From positions 8,666 through 72,665 of the forward strand of contig NZ_DIXC01000022.1 of assembly GCF_002435945.1 (NCBI RefSeq): DNA of 64,000 nucleotides, in the 5' to 3' direction. The position numbers and the translations under genes are program-made. A model generated the notes under the pieces. It was not told the DNA's origin and made no database searches. It saw only the letters and a program-made list of their open reading frames with translations. Positions within the stretch are counted from its first letter, which is position 1; the number at the start of each line of letters is the position of its first letter. The DNA is from Mesotoga sp. UBA6090. GTDB lineage: Bacteria; Thermotogota; Thermotogae; Petrotogales; Kosmotogaceae. This document shows, one piece after another, positions 62,065-64,000 of the stretch.

Positions 62065-63573
62065 ATGATTGTCAGTCAAAGCTGGAAAGAGGTGATTGAT
62101 TTGTATGGAAGAGCTGTAGAGTTTCCATCTTCTGGAAGCTGGATCAATGTTGAGAGACCCCTGACACTGGAAGATATCAAAGGACATGTTGTTTTGCTAG
62201 ATTTCTGGACGTACTGCTGCATGAACTGCATTCACGTAATCTCCGATCTGAAGTGGCTTGAAGAACGGTATAAGGATAGCCCTCTTGTAGTAATCGGAGT
62301 ACATTCGGCCAAGTTCGAGAATGAACGTAACGAAAGAAACATTGCTGCCGCTGTCGAGCGGTATGAAATAGAGCATCCGGTTCTGATCGACAATGAGTAT
62401 TACCTCTGGGACAGGTATGTGGTTCGCGCGTGGCCGTCTTACGTCTTGATCGGACCTGACGGAAAGATTTTGTCAAAGACCTCGGGCGAGGGCAAGCGAG
62501 ATTACCTCTCAAATGAGATTTCAAAAGCTCTCGAGGATGGGAAGAGGAGAGGGATTTTGAGCAACGAGAGGATCCCGCTCACGCCAAAGGCGTCTAAGAG
62601 AGATTCGACTCTTTCATTTCCTGGGAAGATTGCTTTTGGGGATTCAGAAACGATGTTTATTAGCGATTCGAACAACGATCGGATAATTGTAACGGAGCTT
62701 ACCTCTCCTTTCGAAGCAAAGGTTACCGATCAGATCGGAGGCCAGAGTAGCGGCTTTGGAGATGGAACTTTCGAAGAAGCACGCCTTGACAAGCCCCAGG
62801 GCATAGTCTATTCAGAGGGTCTACTCTACATAGCCGATACAGAGAACCATGCAATCAGAAGAGCCGATCTAAAAGAAAGAAATCTAAGGACGATCTCGGG
62901 AGACGGCCTTCAGGGATTCAGCTGGCAGTACAACGGTGAAGCATCAAAGGCGCGGCTTAACTCCCCATGGGATCTCCAGTCAGACGGAAGGTACCTCTAT
63001 ATTGCTATGGCCGGAATGCACCAGATCTGGAGACTTGATTTGAAGGAGAACACAATTCGTTCATTCGCAGGCAGTGGGGCAGAGAACATTGTAGATGGTT
63101 CGCTGAAAGATGCCAATTTTGCGCAGCCCAGCGGAATCTACCTGGACGGCAGGAGTCTTTATGTTGCCGATTCGGAGGTTTCGGGGATAAGATATGTGGA
63201 TCTCGAAGCGGAAAAGGTGCACACGGTTGCTGGGAGTGGACTCTTTTCATTCGGCCATATCGACGGGATTCTTCAAAGGGCTTTGTTCCAGCACCCGATG
63301 GGCATTCACGGCAATGATAGATTTCTTTACGTTGCCGATACTTACAATCACGCGATAAGAAAGATCGATCTGGGAATCAGGCGTGTCGAAACGATAATCA
63401 AGAATCTAGGAGAGGGAACCTGCACACTGGATGGAGAAAAGTGCTCTACTCTCGGTCTTTTCGAACCGAATGATGTCAAATACAATAACGGCCTGTTGTA
63501 CGTAGCCGATACTAACAATCATTTGATCCGAGTTTTCGACGGGAAGGAACTGGTCGAGTTAGTTATTGGCTGA
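62065..63573 (+). CDS. Thioredoxin-like/NHL-repeat protein (NHLRC2 type)
   Basis: About 502 residues from the ATG at 62065; an upstream in-frame TTG adds a tail that does not look coding. Residues 1-140 form a thioredoxin-like domain with LLDFWTYCCMNCIHV (CCMNC, the redox cysteines as CxxC) and VVRAWPSYVLIGPDG (cis-proline region). Residues 170-500 form an NHL beta-propeller of about six blades with repeats such as LDKPQGIVY...LYIADTENHAIRR, FAQPSGIYL...LYVADSE and FQHPMGIHG...LYVADTYNHAIRK. The same layout is found in NHLRC2. No signal peptide. Likely a redox scaffold; partner unknown. Confidence 0.88.
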   Translation: MIVSQSWKEVIDLYGRAVEFPSSGSWINVERPLTLEDIKGHVVLLDFWTYCCMNCIHVISDLKWLEERYKDSPLVVIGVHSAKFENERNERNIAAAVERYEIEHPVLIDNEYYLWDRYVVRAWPSYVLIGPDGKILSKTSGEGKRDYLSNEISKALEDGKRRGILSNERIPLTPKASKRDSTLSFPGKIAFGDSETMFISDSNNDRIIVTELTSPFEAKVTDQIGGQSSGFGDGTFEEARLDKPQGIVYSEGLLYIADTENHAIRRADLKERNLRTISGDGLQGFSWQYNGEASKARLNSPWDLQSDGRYLYIAMAGMHQIWRLDLKENTIRSFAGSGAENIVDGSLKDANFAQPSGIYLDGRSLYVADSEVSGIRYVDLEAEKVHTVAGSGLFSFGHIDGILQRALFQHPMGIHGNDRFLYVADTYNHAIRKIDLGIRRVETIIKNLGEGTCTLDGEKCSTLGLFEPNDVKYNNGLLYVADTNNHLIRVFDGKELVELVIG

Positions 63574-64000
63574 AAAACGTTCAGAGAGAGTATGTGAGGA
63601 GGTGAGGCAGACTCCGTCGGGAAGTGAGGCCCGAAAAGCGTCGGCGGAAGCGATGCTGCTTCGCAGGAAGTGATGCCCGGAGGATCATCCGGGGAAGTGA
63701 GGCTCGCTACGCGAGGAAGAATAAAACATTAGACACATTGCCGCCTGCCTCGGACGAGTGAGCAAAGCGGCTGGAAGATCCGCTTATCAAGACACGCTGC
63801 ACGCTTAGAATCAAGGACCCGCTAATCGCTGGGAAGAACAATGCCAGCAACCAAGAACGAACATCGAACAACCGTTCTTATAGGACTAATTCAGAGCATC
63901 GGCTTTTCTCGTATACAAAGACCAGTAGGGTCAAGAGATGGCGCGGTGTAAGTACAGACCTTGTGAGGCCAGGCAGTTTACTCCCCTTTCGGGAGAGTGT
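63574..64000. other. Repeat-rich intergenic region at right edge
   Basis: No gene seen. Contains the third hairpin array (63602-63716), GGAAGATCCGCTTATC (about 63772) resembling AGATCCGCTTGGCC near 29733, and further scraps of dispersed repeat. Confidence 0.55.
63602..63716. repeat. Hairpin array with GAAGYGAKG linkers (copy 3)
   Basis: Linkers GAAGTGAGG (63621), GAAGCGATG (63647), GAAGTGATG (63667) and GAAGTGAGG (63694) alternate with unrelated hairpins: CTGC-TTC-GCAG (63656-63666), CCCGGA-GGATCA-TCCGGG (63676-63693), CTCGC-TAC-GCGAG (63703-63715). Same design as copies 1 and 2. Confidence 0.78.

Overview
The window looks like a chromosomal segment of a member of the Thermotogota, most like the mesophilic Mesotoga/Kosmotoga branch. 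This is an inference from protein style, the CRISPR repeat ending in ATTGAAAC on its transcribed strand, AGGAGG-type ribosome binding sites with frequent TTG/GTG starts, and a gene set rich in sugar ABC transport. No rRNA or tRNA gene was seen, so the assignment rests on impression and not on a marker.

The left 25 kb is a large CRISPR-Cas locus read almost entirely on the minus strand. Reading right to left: a promoter (25155-25128), then a complete type I-B operon cas6-cas8b-cas7-cas5-cas3-cas4-cas1-cas2 (24884-16594), a leader with its own promoter, a 116-repeat array (16426-8776), a 1961-bp stretch of phage-like DNA (YqaJ exonuclease fragment, a membrane protein gene, RecT) closed by one more exact repeat (6814-6785), a second copy of the cas promoter, remnants of cas6 and cas2, and a type III module (cmr1, a Cmr6-like RAMP, a divergent cas10, cmr4 running off the left edge). 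The two modules probably share Cas6 and the array. The Cas10 seems to have lost both its HD and its cyclase motifs.

From 25 to 33 kb lies a mixed accessory zone: a 50-codon secreted stub, an unknown protein, an HsdM-HsdS fusion with odd catalytic motifs, a DUF4258 protein, an AbiEi/AbiEii toxin-antitoxin pair and a broken immunity-protein gene, separated by repeat-rich intergenic DNA. From 40.6 to 32.9 kb (minus strand) runs a sugar operon: LacI regulator, glycogen-debranching-type glycosidase, solute-binding protein, two permeases and a second six-hairpin glycosidase, with a 16-bp palindromic operator at its promoter. From 41.6 to 50 kb are a Fic protein with a likely self-operator, a DUF4143 ATPase, a YdcZ-type membrane protein with a Crp/Fnr regulator, and two decayed genes. 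At 50.6-52.9 kb a three-gene type IV pilin-like operon runs on the plus strand, followed by a secreted carboxypeptidase-like protein.

From 54.9 to 63.6 kb are a tctCBA transporter operon with aroA at its end (minus strand), and a divergent MFS transporter plus LacI gene (plus strand); both promoters carry similar LacI-type operators. A thioredoxin-NHL protein closes the window. Three intergenic regions (29.6, 42.4 and 63.6 kb) hold arrays of short hairpins with variable stems and constant linkers, the most distinctive non-coding pattern outside the CRISPR locus.
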